16,601 bases of DNA from JBFFSQ01 sp041572275 (lineage in GTDB: Bacteria; Pseudomonadota; Gammaproteobacteria; SZUA-229). The position numbers were made by a program, and so were the translations under genes. The notes under the pieces were generated by a model. It worked only from the letters and a program-made list of their open reading frames with translations. It searched no databases and had not been told where the DNA came from. The DNA is taken from assembly GCA_041572275.1 (NCBI GenBank), contig JBFFSQ010000051.1, positions 1 through 16,601 of the forward strand, given 5' to 3'. Below, piece by piece: positions 1-7,092 of this stretch. Position 1 is the first letter of the stretch. Every line of letters begins with the position of its first letter.

Positions 1-682
1 CCCACTGGAGTTGAAACGCCTGGCCGATAAAATCAATCTACTGTTTGATCATGAACGTCAGCAAAAAACACGTTATCGAAATGCGCTGGGTGATTTGGCG
101 CATAGTCTCAAAACGCCGTTGGCGATTATTCAGAGTACTATCTCGGAAAAGTCAGTAGATGAAACGAAAATTCTGACAGAGCAGATTGGGCGCATGAATA
201 CACTGGTTGAGTATCAGTTGCAACGTGCAGCGACTGCCGGTTCGTTACATAGCGGAGTAGCGGTTCCAGTTCGCTCAACGACAGATAAAATTGTTAGCGC
301 CTTACAGAAAGTATACCGTGATAAAAACATCCAATCACAGGTGACTATTGATTCTGCTCTGGTATTTAAAGGGGATGAGGGGGATTTAATGGAACTGCTG
401 GGTAACCTGCTTGATAATGCTTTCAAATGGGCGCGGCAGACGGTACAGATTTATGCTGATAAGACGAATCAGCAACTAAACATTGTGATTGAGGATGATG
501 GCCCGGGCATGGATAAGGATCAGATCACTGAGCTGTTGCGACGGGGCAGGCGCGCAGATCAATCAGTGGCAGGTCATGGTATTGGGCTCTCTATTGTTAG
601 CAATATTGTACAAAGTTATGATGGTCGTATTCAAATCGATGCCAGCCCATTGGGTGGGGCACGGATTCAGATCTTGCTATAA
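1..682 (+). CDS. PhoQ-like sensor histidine kinase, C-terminal part (5' end outside window)
   Basis: This is the catalytic half of a membrane sensor kinase that autophosphorylates on His and passes phosphate to a response regulator. The reading frame is open from base 2 (P-L-E-L-K-R-L), so the TTG at 11 is internal and the gene starts upstream of the window. The DHp motif GDLAHSLKTPLA has its phospho-acceptor His at bases 101-103; this exact style (HSLKTPL) is typical of PhoQ. The ATPase domain follows: N box GNLLDNAFKWA (about bases 401-433), G1 box DDGPGMD (about 494-514), and G2 box GHGIGLSIV (about 572-598). The sensor and membrane segments are not visible, so the signal (Mg2+ or otherwise) cannot be judged. 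A phoP-like regulator is expected just upstream. The gene converges on cmoM with 28 bases between stops. Confidence 0.9.
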   Translation, partial: PLELKRLADKINLLFDHERQQKTRYRNALGDLAHSLKTPLAIIQSTISEKSVDETKILTEQIGRMNTLVEYQLQRAATAGSLHSGVAVPVRSTTDKIVSALQKVYRDKNIQSQVTIDSALVFKGDEGDLMELLGNLLDNAFKWARQTVQIYADKTNQQLNIVIEDDGPGMDKDQITELLRRGRRADQSVAGHGIGLSIVSNIVQSYDGRIQIDASPLGGARIQILL

Positions 683-710
683 CTGATGTGAGAAAAAATT
701 AATTATTAAA

Positions 711-1496
711 TTAATCTTCAGGACGTTTTACAATCAGGTGTTGATAACGGCCCAGATCAGCGTACGGTTTAAGGCGTGAATAGCGTCGTTCCATTTCCAA
801 TAATTCATCCATATTAAGCCGTTGTTTTTCTGTATGATTGAGATAGTCGAATATCACTCGCACACCAGAGCGACTGATGATTTGCATACCAGCATCATGT
901 AACCAATTTTCGACTTGTACCGGTTCCAGTGGGGAAATCGGCACCAGGCGTTTACCGACTCTGGGCTCACCCTGCATCAGGATTTTAAAATTCGCATTCA
1001 ATAAATGACGATAGATCAGACTGTGTTTGTTGTAAAACATCAGTGAGAGATAGCCACCAGGTTTAACGAACTCGAGTAACTGTGTCAGAGCTTGTTGTGG
1101 TTCAGCCAGCCATTCAAGTACAGCATGAAACAGAACCAAATCGAATTGTTCATTAATGTGTTGCTGTAGTTCCTGTACTGCACTGTTGATCAGTTGGAAA
1201 CTTGCACGGGGATGGTGTTGGCTAAGGTGGTGTTGCGCCTGTTGTAGTATCTCGTCAGAGACATCACATAAAACAAGCTCATGCCCGAGATCAGCTAACT
1301 GACCTGCCATGTAACCAAGTCCTGCACCAGCATCAAGGATACGCATATGTTGTATCTGCTTAAGGTCGGGGATGGCTTGCAGCAAATCACGCCATAGAAT
1401 TTCAAGACGAATTTTACCTTTGGGCGTATCGTAAATATTTTTCTGGAAATGACCGACCAGGTCATTAAAGTTACGGTCGTTTTTGTGTTCGCTCAT
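711..1496 (-). CDS. cmoM: tRNA 5-carboxymethoxyuridine methyltransferase CmoM (SmtA)
   Basis: This SAM-dependent methyltransferase makes the methyl ester of 5-carboxymethoxyuridine at the tRNA wobble position 34. The N-terminus DRNFNDLVGHFQKNIYD and the C-terminal LGRYQHLIVKRP match the CmoM family. SAM-binding motif I is DAGAGLG (about residues 55-61), followed by LCDVSDEI with the acidic ribose-contacting Asp. HAVLEWLAEP (about 124-133) and SLMFYNKHSLIYRHL are also family hallmarks. The ATG at 1496 gives 261 residues, the same length as I recall for E. coli CmoM. A longer reading frame starts at a TTG at 1517 and adds LQHSPS; neither start has a strong ribosome site. The gene lies 51 bases after gltA in the same direction and may be read from the gltA promoter. 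A hairpin at 1509-1537 sits in the gap. Confidence 0.9.
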   Translation of the reverse strand: MSEHKNDRNFNDLVGHFQKNIYDTPKGKIRLEILWRDLLQAIPDLKQIQHMRILDAGAGLGYMAGQLADLGHELVLCDVSDEILQQAQHHLSQHHPRASFQLINSAVQELQQHINEQFDLVLFHAVLEWLAEPQQALTQLLEFVKPGGYLSLMFYNKHSLIYRHLLNANFKILMQGEPRVGKRLVPISPLEPVQVENWLHDAGMQIISRSGVRVIFDYLNHTEKQRLNMDELLEMERRYSRLKPYADLGRYQHLIVKRPED

Positions 1497-1508
1497 GGAA
1501 GGAGAATG

Positions 1509-1537
1509 CTGGAGCAAATCAGTAGTGTCTGCTCCAG
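1509..1537 (-). other. Inverted repeat (hairpin) between gltA and cmoM
   Basis: The 8-base arms ctggagca (1509-1516) and tgctccag (1530-1537) are perfectly complementary, with a 13-base loop. The structure lies just after the gltA stop and ends 13 bases before the preferred cmoM ATG (1496). It has no T-run after it on the minus strand, so it is not a classical intrinsic terminator. It could be an RNA-processing or 3'-stabilising stem, or could modulate cmoM translation. Confidence 0.5.
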
Positions 1538-1547
1538 CTGTTTGTCA

Positions 1548-2840
1548 CTAGCGTTTGTTAATCGGTACATAATCTCGATTAGGGGCACCTGTATACAGCT
1601 GTCGTGGGCGGCCGATTCTATGTGCAGGGTCACCAATCATTTCACTCCAGTGCGCAATCCAGCCGACGGTACGTGCGATGGCGAACATGACGGTGAACAT
1701 ATTCGTGGGGATATTTAGAGCGCGATAGATAATACCCGAGTAAAAATCAACATTGGGGTAGAGTTTGCGTTTGATAAAGTATTCATCGTTGAGTGCGGCT
1801 TCTTCGAGTTTGAGTGCCAGATCAAAGAATGGATTATTACTATCTGCCAGTTTCTCAAGTACTTCGTGGCATTTTTTTCTAATAATTGTCGCACGGGGAT
1901 CAAAGTTACGATAGACACGATGACCAAAGCCCATAAGCCTGAATGGATCATTCTTGTCTTTGGCTTTGGCAATGTATTTGTCGATATTTGATGAATCGCC
2001 AATTTCTTCGAGCATACTCAATACTGCTTCATTGGCACCACCATGGGCAGGCCCCCAGAGTGAGGCGATACCTGAGGCAATACAGGCAAAAGGATTGGCA
2101 CCAGAACTACCAGCAAGACGGACAGTCGAGGTACTGGCATTCTGTTCATGATCGGCATGAAGGATAAATAACAGGTTCATGGCTTCAATCGCCACCTGGT
2201 CTGGTACGTAAGGCTCACAAGGTGTGGAGAACATCATGTGTAAAAAATTACCGCAGTAGTCCAGACTGTTGATTGGGTACATGATGGGTTCGCTGACATT
2301 GTGTTTAAAACAGGCCGCTGCGATAGTGGGCATCTTGGCAATGAGTCGGTGCGCAGATATTTCACGGTGGCGTGGGTCGTGAATGTCCAGTGAGTCGTGG
2401 TAGAAGGAAGATAATGAGCCAACCACGCCAATCATGATGGACATGGGGTGTGCATCATAGTGAAAGCCATCAAAGAAATTTCGCATACTTTCCTTGATCA
2501 TGGTGTGATGGATAATAATCTCTTCGAATTTTGTCAACTGTTCTACAGTCGGAAGTTCGCCATAAACCAGCAGGTAGGCAACTTCTAGAAATGAACTTTG
2601 TTCTGCCAGCTGTTCGATTGGGTAACCACGATACAATAATATGCCATTATCGCCATCGATATAGGTGATAGCGCTTTCACAGCTGGCTGTAGACATAAAG
2701 CCAGGATCATAGGCGAGCAGGTTTTTTTCCTTATACATGGCCGAAATTTCAATGGCAGATGGCCCAAGGGTGCCTTGACGTAGCTTTAAATCAAGCTTTT
2801 CGTTAGAGGTGTTATTAATCAAAGTATATGAATCAGCCAT
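1548..2840 (-). CDS. gltA: Citrate synthase, type II (hexameric)
   Basis: Citrate synthase condenses oxaloacetate with acetyl-CoA to citrate, the entry step of the TCA cycle, in the cytoplasm. The protein has 430 residues, close to the E. coli type II enzyme (427). The catalytic triad is visible: His266 in WGPAHGGAN, His307 in GFGHRVYRNFDPRA, and Asp365 in YPNVDFYSG. The segment HADHEQNASTSTVRLAGSSGANP (about 228-250) is the family core. The N-terminal domain (about 1-60), present in the NADH-sensitive Gram-negative hexamers, is intact, so allosteric control by NADH is possible but not shown. AAGGA at 2849-2853 (read on the minus strand) lies 8 bases before the ATG. A separate promoter with a perfect TATAAT lies about 90 bases upstream. 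ubiV ends 205 bases upstream in the same direction. Confidence 0.97.
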   Translation of the reverse strand: MADSYTLINNTSNEKLDLKLRQGTLGPSAIEISAMYKEKNLLAYDPGFMSTASCESAITYIDGDNGILLYRGYPIEQLAEQSSFLEVAYLLVYGELPTVEQLTKFEEIIIHHTMIKESMRNFFDGFHYDAHPMSIMIGVVGSLSSFYHDSLDIHDPRHREISAHRLIAKMPTIAAACFKHNVSEPIMYPINSLDYCGNFLHMMFSTPCEPYVPDQVAIEAMNLLFILHADHEQNASTSTVRLAGSSGANPFACIASGIASLWGPAHGGANEAVLSMLEEIGDSSNIDKYIAKAKDKNDPFRLMGFGHRVYRNFDPRATIIRKKCHEVLEKLADSNNPFFDLALKLEEAALNDEYFIKRKLYPNVDFYSGIIYRALNIPTNMFTVMFAIARTVGWIAHWSEMIGDPAHRIGRPRQLYTGAPNRDYVPINKR

Positions 2841-2930
2841 GATTCTGATCCTTGTTGTATCAGGTTTTATTTTTCAGTAATGGATGTAATGGTCGGATAT
2901 GAGTTTTATAGTAATTTCCGCCAAAAACCA

Positions 2931-2960
2931 ATTATAGAACATTACCTATTGTAATGTTAC
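2931..2960 (-). promoter_or_regulatory. gltA promoter with embedded palindrome
   Basis: On the minus strand, a perfect -10 TATAAT (2931-2936) is preceded at 18-base spacing by GTAACA (2955-2960), which matches 4 of 6 bases of the -35 consensus. Between them, and running into the -35, is a perfect inverted repeat: aacattac (2938-2945) and gtaatgtt (2951-2958) around a 5-base centre. A dimeric regulator bound here would contact the promoter spacer directly. The predicted 5' leader is roughly 85 bases. Basis: the motifs are seen; regulator binding is inference. Confidence 0.55.
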
Positions 2961-3045
2961 CGAGAGATTTAAGGGATTTTGTGGGAGCACTACCCATCAT
3001 TTGTTTAGCGTTTCTCTGGGCTTGAATTTGCTCAGCAGGATATAG

Positions 3046-3963
3046 TCAGCCGCTCGATGCCTGAAGTTCGGCTAAATGTTGTTCAGTGTTTGTCATACCG
3101 GCATCGCCAAACCAGTAACCGTTACAACTGCCAGACAATGTGAGCGGTTCAAGCTGCTTAACGCCAACATCTATCGCCAGTTCACCATCGATACAGGCTC
3201 TGAAGATGTTTATGATCTTATCCATATGATGTGATTGCGGGCTTAAACGAATGACATCAATGGATAGTGACTTGAGCGTGTCCAGTTCTGCCAGTAGATT
3301 ATAGGTTTGGGCGGACTGGGTTTGAATGCCGTTGATAGTCAGGAAGCTTTGATCTTCCTGTGTGCTGAGTAACATACCATCGGGGTAATCAATACAGCGG
3401 TACTGGCAATCATCTTTTTGCAGATTATGGGCGCGGGCTGTAAAGCAACGTGCAGAATAGGCCAGTGGTAGGCGACCATAGGCAAAGACTTCGGTTTCGA
3501 CCTGTTCAGGTTTGTTCTGGTGCAAGTCGCGCAGCGTGTCCTGGCTAAGTTCGACGGGTAGCACCCAGCGTTTCAGGCCCAGATTGGCTAACAGTTTGAT
3601 ACTACGATTGTTATACAGGTTAATGCTGTGGCCGCTAACAAAGGCTTTGCCCTGAAGCAGGCTGACAGCTCCCATATCATTGGCTTCCACCATAAAGCGA
3701 TCATTGTCACAGATGCGTTTCAGGGTTTTAACATCTGAATCAGCTTCGCTCAGTGCCAGTGTAGAGAGGACGACTTCCTTGCCGGCAGCAGTGAGCTCTT
3801 CAGCCAGTTCGATCCAGTCATGGGTACGCATCTGCTTGCGCTTGGCACACACCGATTCGCCGAGGTAAATAATATCGACAGGCAGTACTGCCATCTGTCG
3901 ATAAAAATCCAGAGTTTGTTCTTTTGTCCAGTAGTACAGGTTAGGGCCAAGAGATAATCGCAT
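3046..3963 (-). CDS. ubiV: UbiV, O2-independent ubiquinone biosynthesis protein (U32 family, Fe-S)
   Basis: UbiV forms a heterodimer with UbiU that carries out the O2-independent ring hydroxylations of ubiquinone synthesis. Each subunit binds a 4Fe-4S cluster. The protein has 305 residues and begins MRLSLGPNLYYW, as in YhbV/UbiV. The four cysteines expected to hold the cluster are present: Cys39 (GESVCAKRK), Cys173 (YSARCFTAR), Cys186 and Cys190 (DDCQYRCIDYP). The motifs STLAL, PVELS, GRLPLAYSARCFTARAHN and NGIQT are family hallmarks, and SGSCNGYW lies near the C-terminus. It starts 3 bases after the ubiU stop, so the two are translationally coupled. It is the last gene of the yhcC-ubiU-ubiV operon. 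The third partner, ubiT (SCP2 domain), is not in the window. No clear terminator follows. Confidence 0.93.
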   Translation of the reverse strand: MRLSLGPNLYYWTKEQTLDFYRQMAVLPVDIIYLGESVCAKRKQMRTHDWIELAEELTAAGKEVVLSTLALSEADSDVKTLKRICDNDRFMVEANDMGAVSLLQGKAFVSGHSINLYNNRSIKLLANLGLKRWVLPVELSQDTLRDLHQNKPEQVETEVFAYGRLPLAYSARCFTARAHNLQKDDCQYRCIDYPDGMLLSTQEDQSFLTINGIQTQSAQTYNLLAELDTLKSLSIDVIRLSPQSHHMDKIINIFRACIDGELAIDVGVKQLEPLTLSGSCNGYWFGDAGMTNTEQHLAELQASSG

Positions 3964-3966
3964 AGT

Positions 3967-4968
3967 TTACTGCCAGGGGCGGTGATAAGCGCCCAGTGTG
4001 GTTTGAGAACCTTCGGAGACTTTGCCGAGCTCGTTCATCCAGTCGCTTCGAGTGGTGTAATTGTCAGCATCCTTCTGACACAAGTCGATTGCTTCACGCC
4101 AGACACGGGTCACTTGCGCAACATAAGCGGGACTGCGTTGTCGGCCTTCAATTTTTATTGCCTGGACACCCGCTTGCATCAGGCCTGGGAGCATTTCCAG
4201 GGTGTTGAGACTGGTGGGTTCTTCCATGGCATGAAAAGTATTGCCGGCAACATTGAAACGGCCTTTGCACAGAGTTGGGTAACCGGCTTTATCATCAGCT
4301 CCATAGCGCTCGATCAAGACACCACCCAGTCGTGTGTCCATGCCCCCATCCGGTTTGTCGATCCATTCCACAGCGCTGGCCGGTGAGCAGGCACCAAAGG
4401 TGTTGGGTGAGTCTCCAGTCACGTAGGAGGAGAGAATGCAGCGGCCTTCAACCATGACACAGAGACTGCCGAAGCCAAAGACTTCAATGCCGACATCGGT
4501 ATGTTGAATGAGTTGTTCAACCTGTTTGAGTGATAGCACACGGGGGAGAACGACACGTTTGATATCAAAGTGCTGTTTATAAAAGTTGATGGCTTCATAA
4601 CTGGTTGCTGAGCCCTGTACCGAGAGGTGCAGATTAATATCAGGCCATCGATTTCGGGCATAATCCATCACCCCCAGATCTGCAATGATCAGGCTATCGA
4701 TACCAATGTCTGCGGCATGATCAACGGCCTTTTGCCAACGTGACCAGCCACCTGGTTGTGGGTAGGTATTAATGGCGACAAATACTTTGGTGTGTTTATT
4801 GTGTGCGTATTCGATACCCTTGAGAATTTTTTTATCGTCAAAATTCAAACCGGCAAAATGTCGGGCGTTAGTATCATCCTTAAAACCGATATAAACGGCA
4901 TCAGCGCCATTATCAACAGCGGCTTTCAGTGACGGTAAATTACCTGCGGGACAAACCAGTTCCATCAT
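3967..4968 (-). CDS. ubiU: UbiU, O2-independent ubiquinone biosynthesis protein (U32 family, Fe-S)
   Basis: UbiU is the partner of UbiV in anaerobic ubiquinone hydroxylation; the older annotation is peptidase U32 or YhbU. The protein has 333 residues and begins MMELVCPAGNLPSLKAAVDN, followed by ADAVYIGFKDDTNARHF, which closely follows E. coli YhbU. The putative cluster cysteines are Cys170, Cys177 (GSLCVMVEGRC), Cys194 (FGACSPA) and Cys234 (YPTLCKGRF), matching the UbiU pattern. The U32 signature IKIEGRQRSPAYVAQVTRVWREAI spans about residues 271-294. The ATG at 4968 shares one base with the yhcC TGA. A second ATG follows directly (4965), so the true start may be one codon later. There is no sign that it acts as a protease; the old peptidase name is probably misleading here. 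Confidence 0.93.
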   Translation of the reverse strand: MMELVCPAGNLPSLKAAVDNGADAVYIGFKDDTNARHFAGLNFDDKKILKGIEYAHNKHTKVFVAINTYPQPGGWSRWQKAVDHAADIGIDSLIIADLGVMDYARNRWPDINLHLSVQGSATSYEAINFYKQHFDIKRVVLPRVLSLKQVEQLIQHTDVGIEVFGFGSLCVMVEGRCILSSYVTGDSPNTFGACSPASAVEWIDKPDGGMDTRLGGVLIERYGADDKAGYPTLCKGRFNVAGNTFHAMEEPTSLNTLEMLPGLMQAGVQAIKIEGRQRSPAYVAQVTRVWREAIDLCQKDADNYTTRSDWMNELGKVSEGSQTTLGAYHRPWQ

Positions 4969-5927
4969 CAGTGTGCTACCTGTGGAATATGTGGGATTAA
5001 CGTGTGGGCAGAGGAATACAGCTTGCCCTGATAGCTGTTACGTTTTTTTAATTCATCTTCTATGCCATTCAGTACGCGCCATTTTTGTGAGCACCAGTCG
5101 GGTGTGAGCAAAATGTCTTTTTGTGCAGTGCCTGTTACGCGATGGTAAATCACATCGTCAGGAGTGTTCTCAATGAGTGTGGCGGCTGTTTCTATATAGT
5201 CTGTCATTGTGAGCGGTGTGTAGTCGCCTTTTTTCCATTCACGAGCCAGTTGTGTGCCTCTGACTACATGCAGTGGGTGGAGCTTGAGACCCTCAACGCC
5301 TAGCTCGATGACTTTCGATAAGCTGAGCTGCATATGGCTATGGTTTTCTCCAGGGAGGCCGAGAATTAGATGGGTACACACTTTCAAACCGCGTAGATGG
5401 GCAGCCCGAATGGCATTTTTGTATTCATTGAAACCATGACCACGATTGACTCGTTCCAGGGTTTTGTCATGAGATGATTGCAGACCCAGTTCTAGCCAGA
5501 CTTCATGTCCCTGATCCCGATAATGACAGAGCAGGTTTAGTACTTCATCGGGTACACAGTCAGGACGGGTGCCGATGGACAGCCCTATAATGTCTTCCTC
5601 GGCTAATGCTAGCTCATACTGTTGTGCCAGTCGCTCAACTCGATCATAGGTGTTGGTATAGGCCTGAAAGTAGGCCAGATAACGTTTAGCACCTGTACGT
5701 TTGGGTATGACCTGGCGACCTGCACTGATCTGTTCAGTGATTGATATTGTCTGCTGGGTATTTGGATTAAAGGAGCTGTTATTGCAGAAGCTGCAACCAC
5801 CGATGCCTTTACTGCCGTCTCTATTAGGACAGGTGAAGCCGGCATTTATGGCTATTTTATGTACACGTTGGCCATGACGTCGCAGCATATACTGGCCAAA
5901 AGTATTCACGTATTCAGATAGCGCCAT
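4968..5927 (-). CDS. yhcC: YhcC-family radical SAM protein
   Basis: This is a radical SAM enzyme of the YhcC family (TIGR01212-type), whose reaction is unknown to me. It has 319 residues. The N-terminal cluster cysteines are Cys33, Cys45 and Cys48 in FTCPNRDG...GGCSFCN, a long-spaced CX11CX2C form characteristic of this family rather than the usual CX3CX2C. Other family blocks are KRYLAYFQAYTNTYDRVE, GLSIGTRPDCVPD, VWLELGLQSSHDKTLERVNRGH, THLILGLPGE and GLKLHPLHVVRGT. It is the first gene of the operon, and its stop overlaps the ubiU start by one base, so its expression is tied to UbiU/UbiV. AGAGGAA (5941-5947) on the minus strand is the ribosome site, with a rather long gap to the ATG. An FNR-like box lies upstream at 5989-6002. 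Confidence 0.9.
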   Translation of the reverse strand: MALSEYVNTFGQYMLRRHGQRVHKIAINAGFTCPNRDGSKGIGGCSFCNNSSFNPNTQQTISITEQISAGRQVIPKRTGAKRYLAYFQAYTNTYDRVERLAQQYELALAEEDIIGLSIGTRPDCVPDEVLNLLCHYRDQGHEVWLELGLQSSHDKTLERVNRGHGFNEYKNAIRAAHLRGLKVCTHLILGLPGENHSHMQLSLSKVIELGVEGLKLHPLHVVRGTQLAREWKKGDYTPLTMTDYIETAATLIENTPDDVIYHRVTGTAQKDILLTPDWCSQKWRVLNGIEDELKKRNSYQGKLYSSAHTLIPHIPQVAH

Positions 5928-5960
5928 ATTCGATTAGTATTTCCTCTTTACCCGGCGGCT

Positions 5961-6002
5961 ATAATCGCGTGTTGTGGCTGTTAGCGTCATGATCTATATC
6001 AA
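5961..6002 (-). promoter_or_regulatory. FNR/Anr-type promoter of yhcC-ubiU-ubiV
   Basis: On the minus strand, 5989-6002 reads TTGATATAGATCAT, 9 of 10 defined bases of the FNR consensus TTGAT-N4-ATCAA. About 29 bases downstream of its centre is GATTAT (5961-5966), a 4-of-6 match to a -10 box. This puts the box near -41.5 relative to a start at about 5954, the class II activation position. The transcript would have a leader of about 26 bases that includes the AGAGGAA ribosome site. Activation under low oxygen is inferred from FNR family knowledge and fits O2-independent quinone synthesis. Confidence 0.7.
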
Positions 6003-6162
6003 ATGAGGTTTTCAAAATACTTGAGCGAGTATTACTTTAGAGTGTCCTATACCCAGTGTAACCAGGCTTGATGACTATAAAATCATTTGGAAATCATGAT
6101 GCTGTAACGGTTGATACATACAGAGCAATGTATGTGAAACGAGTCTGGGTAATTGATATTAG

Positions 6163-6199
6163 CTTGCCTGGTACGGTGGTTTATCCGTATCCAGGCAAG
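6163..6199 (-). terminator. Long hairpin downstream of the Sel1-repeat gene, possible terminator
   Basis: The outer arms cttgcctgg (6163-6171) and ccaggcaag (6191-6199) and the inner arms tacgg (6172-6176) and ccgta (6185-6189) form a 14-bp stem. It has one bulged base (6190) and an 8-base loop. It starts 12 bases after the stop of the Sel1-repeat gene. The following minus-strand sequence (CTAATATCAATT) is not U-rich, so efficient intrinsic termination is uncertain; it may instead protect the 3' end. Confidence 0.5.
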
Positions 6200-6211
6200 T
6201 CAAACAGGTGA

Positions 6212-7072
6212 TTATTTACAGGTAGTTCTAAAACGGGCAGCAGGGCCAGAACAGGCTGGGTCAAGTGTGGCTTTTTCAGCTTCAGCCTTGCGTGCAGCTT
6301 CTTCACGTTTTTTGGCTTCTGCCTGTTGTGCTGCCAGTTTCTGTTTTTGCAGTTCAAGGTTACGTTTTTCTTCAGCCAGTTTGCGACGTTGTTCTTCCAG
6401 GCGTTTTCTTTCCAGATCGGCCTTACGTTTTTTGGCGGCTGCTTCCTGACGCTTTTTGGTTTCTTCCTGTTTGGCCTGTTTTTCTGCAGCATTCTGTTTA
6501 GCTGCTACCGGTTTAGGCTTGGGTTTGGCTTTTGCAGGGGGCTCGGTTTCAGTCTGGGCAATTTCAGCTTCGACTTCTTCGATCATGCCATCGACTTCAG
6601 ACAGTCCCATAGAGCTGGCTTTTTTCAGCAGGCGATGAGATTGTTTCAGGTCCTTTTTCAGGCCAATGCCGTCTCTGTACATGAGGGCCATCAATATAAT
6701 GGCGTCACCATCCAGAGCATCAGCATCGCTTTTGACGCTGGCTAACCAGGGCTTGTGTTTCGTATTATCGAAGCCGGATTTCTTGATTTCAAGATAGGTA
6801 AGTCGGTTTTGAGCGGGCTTATGACCTTTAGCCGCAGACTGTTTGTACCAGCTTTCGGCTTCCTTGATATCTTTTTTTACACCTTGTCCCGATTCATACA
6901 TTGTGCCCAGTTTGTACTGGGCAATGGCGTTACCACCAGTAGCCAGTTTACGCTGGAACTCCACTACCGTGGAGGAGTACTTGGTGTAGTCTTTGGCAAG
7001 TACTGGACTGGCGGTGATCGCCAGTGCCAGTGCTGCGGCAGACAAACAAGAGTAGTAAGCGGTCTTCTTCAT
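6212..7072 (-). CDS. Secreted Sel1-repeat protein with C-terminal coiled coil
   Basis: Its function is unknown. It has 286 residues. Residues 1-26 form a Sec signal peptide (KK, hydrophobic core, SPVLA followed by KDY), so it is probably periplasmic. Sel1-like (TPR-type) repeats follow: about 46-84 (AQYKLGTMYESGQGVKKDIKEAESWYKQ) and a more divergent one at about 122-155 (ILMALMYRDGIGLKKDLKQSHRLLKKA). A Pro/Lys/Ala linker (about 178-192) leads into a long, highly charged Lys/Glu/Ala/Gln-rich coiled coil (about 195-270), TolA-like in composition. It ends with a short tail CSGPAARFRTTCK whose two cysteines could form a disulfide. Sel1 repeats usually mediate protein contacts. It starts 20 bases after the porin-like gene stop and is probably cotranscribed with it, so a cell-envelope scaffold or porin-associated role is plausible but unproven. 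Confidence 0.75.
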   Translation of the reverse strand: MKKTAYYSCLSAAALALAITASPVLAKDYTKYSSTVVEFQRKLATGGNAIAQYKLGTMYESGQGVKKDIKEAESWYKQSAAKGHKPAQNRLTYLEIKKSGFDNTKHKPWLASVKSDADALDGDAIILMALMYRDGIGLKKDLKQSHRLLKKASSMGLSEVDGMIEEVEAEIAQTETEPPAKAKPKPKPVAAKQNAAEKQAKQEETKKRQEAAAKKRKADLERKRLEEQRRKLAEEKRNLELQKQKLAAQQAEAKKREEAARKAEAEKATLDPACSGPAARFRTTCK

Positions 7073-7092
7073 ACTTCAAATCTCAGTCAGTA

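Noticed and set aside
693..715. A-T hairpin attaatt/aattaat (698-715) followed by a T-run on the minus strand after cmoM, terminator-like
   Set aside because: The stem is entirely A-T and very weak. It may be chance in an AT-rich gap, so I did not list it as a terminator.
1449..1718. 89-codon plus-strand frame spanning the cmoM-gltA junction
   Set aside because: It is antisense to both genes and has no family resemblance; it is a shadow frame.
2983..2998. Short ggg...ccc dyad downstream of ubiV as a terminator
   Set aside because: Only three paired bases at the ends, with no U-tract on the minus strand.
3982..4386. 134-codon open frame on the plus strand inside ubiU
   Set aside because: It lies antisense to a well-conserved gene, with no recognisable protein and no ribosome site.
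6149..6162. Second FNR-like sequence beginning TTGAT near 6154
   Set aside because: Only one half-site is present; the second half does not match ATCAA.
6241..6530. Repetitive-looking DNA that might be a tandem repeat or array
   Set aside because: The repetition comes from a low-complexity coiled-coil coding sequence. There are no regular repeat units or spacers, so it is not a CRISPR array.
6153..6745. Several long open frames on the plus strand opposite the Sel1-repeat gene, rich in Phe, Cys, Ser and Leu
   Set aside because: They are the mirror of the Lys/Glu/Ala/Gln-rich coiled coil on the minus strand, which lacks stops in several frames because of its composition.
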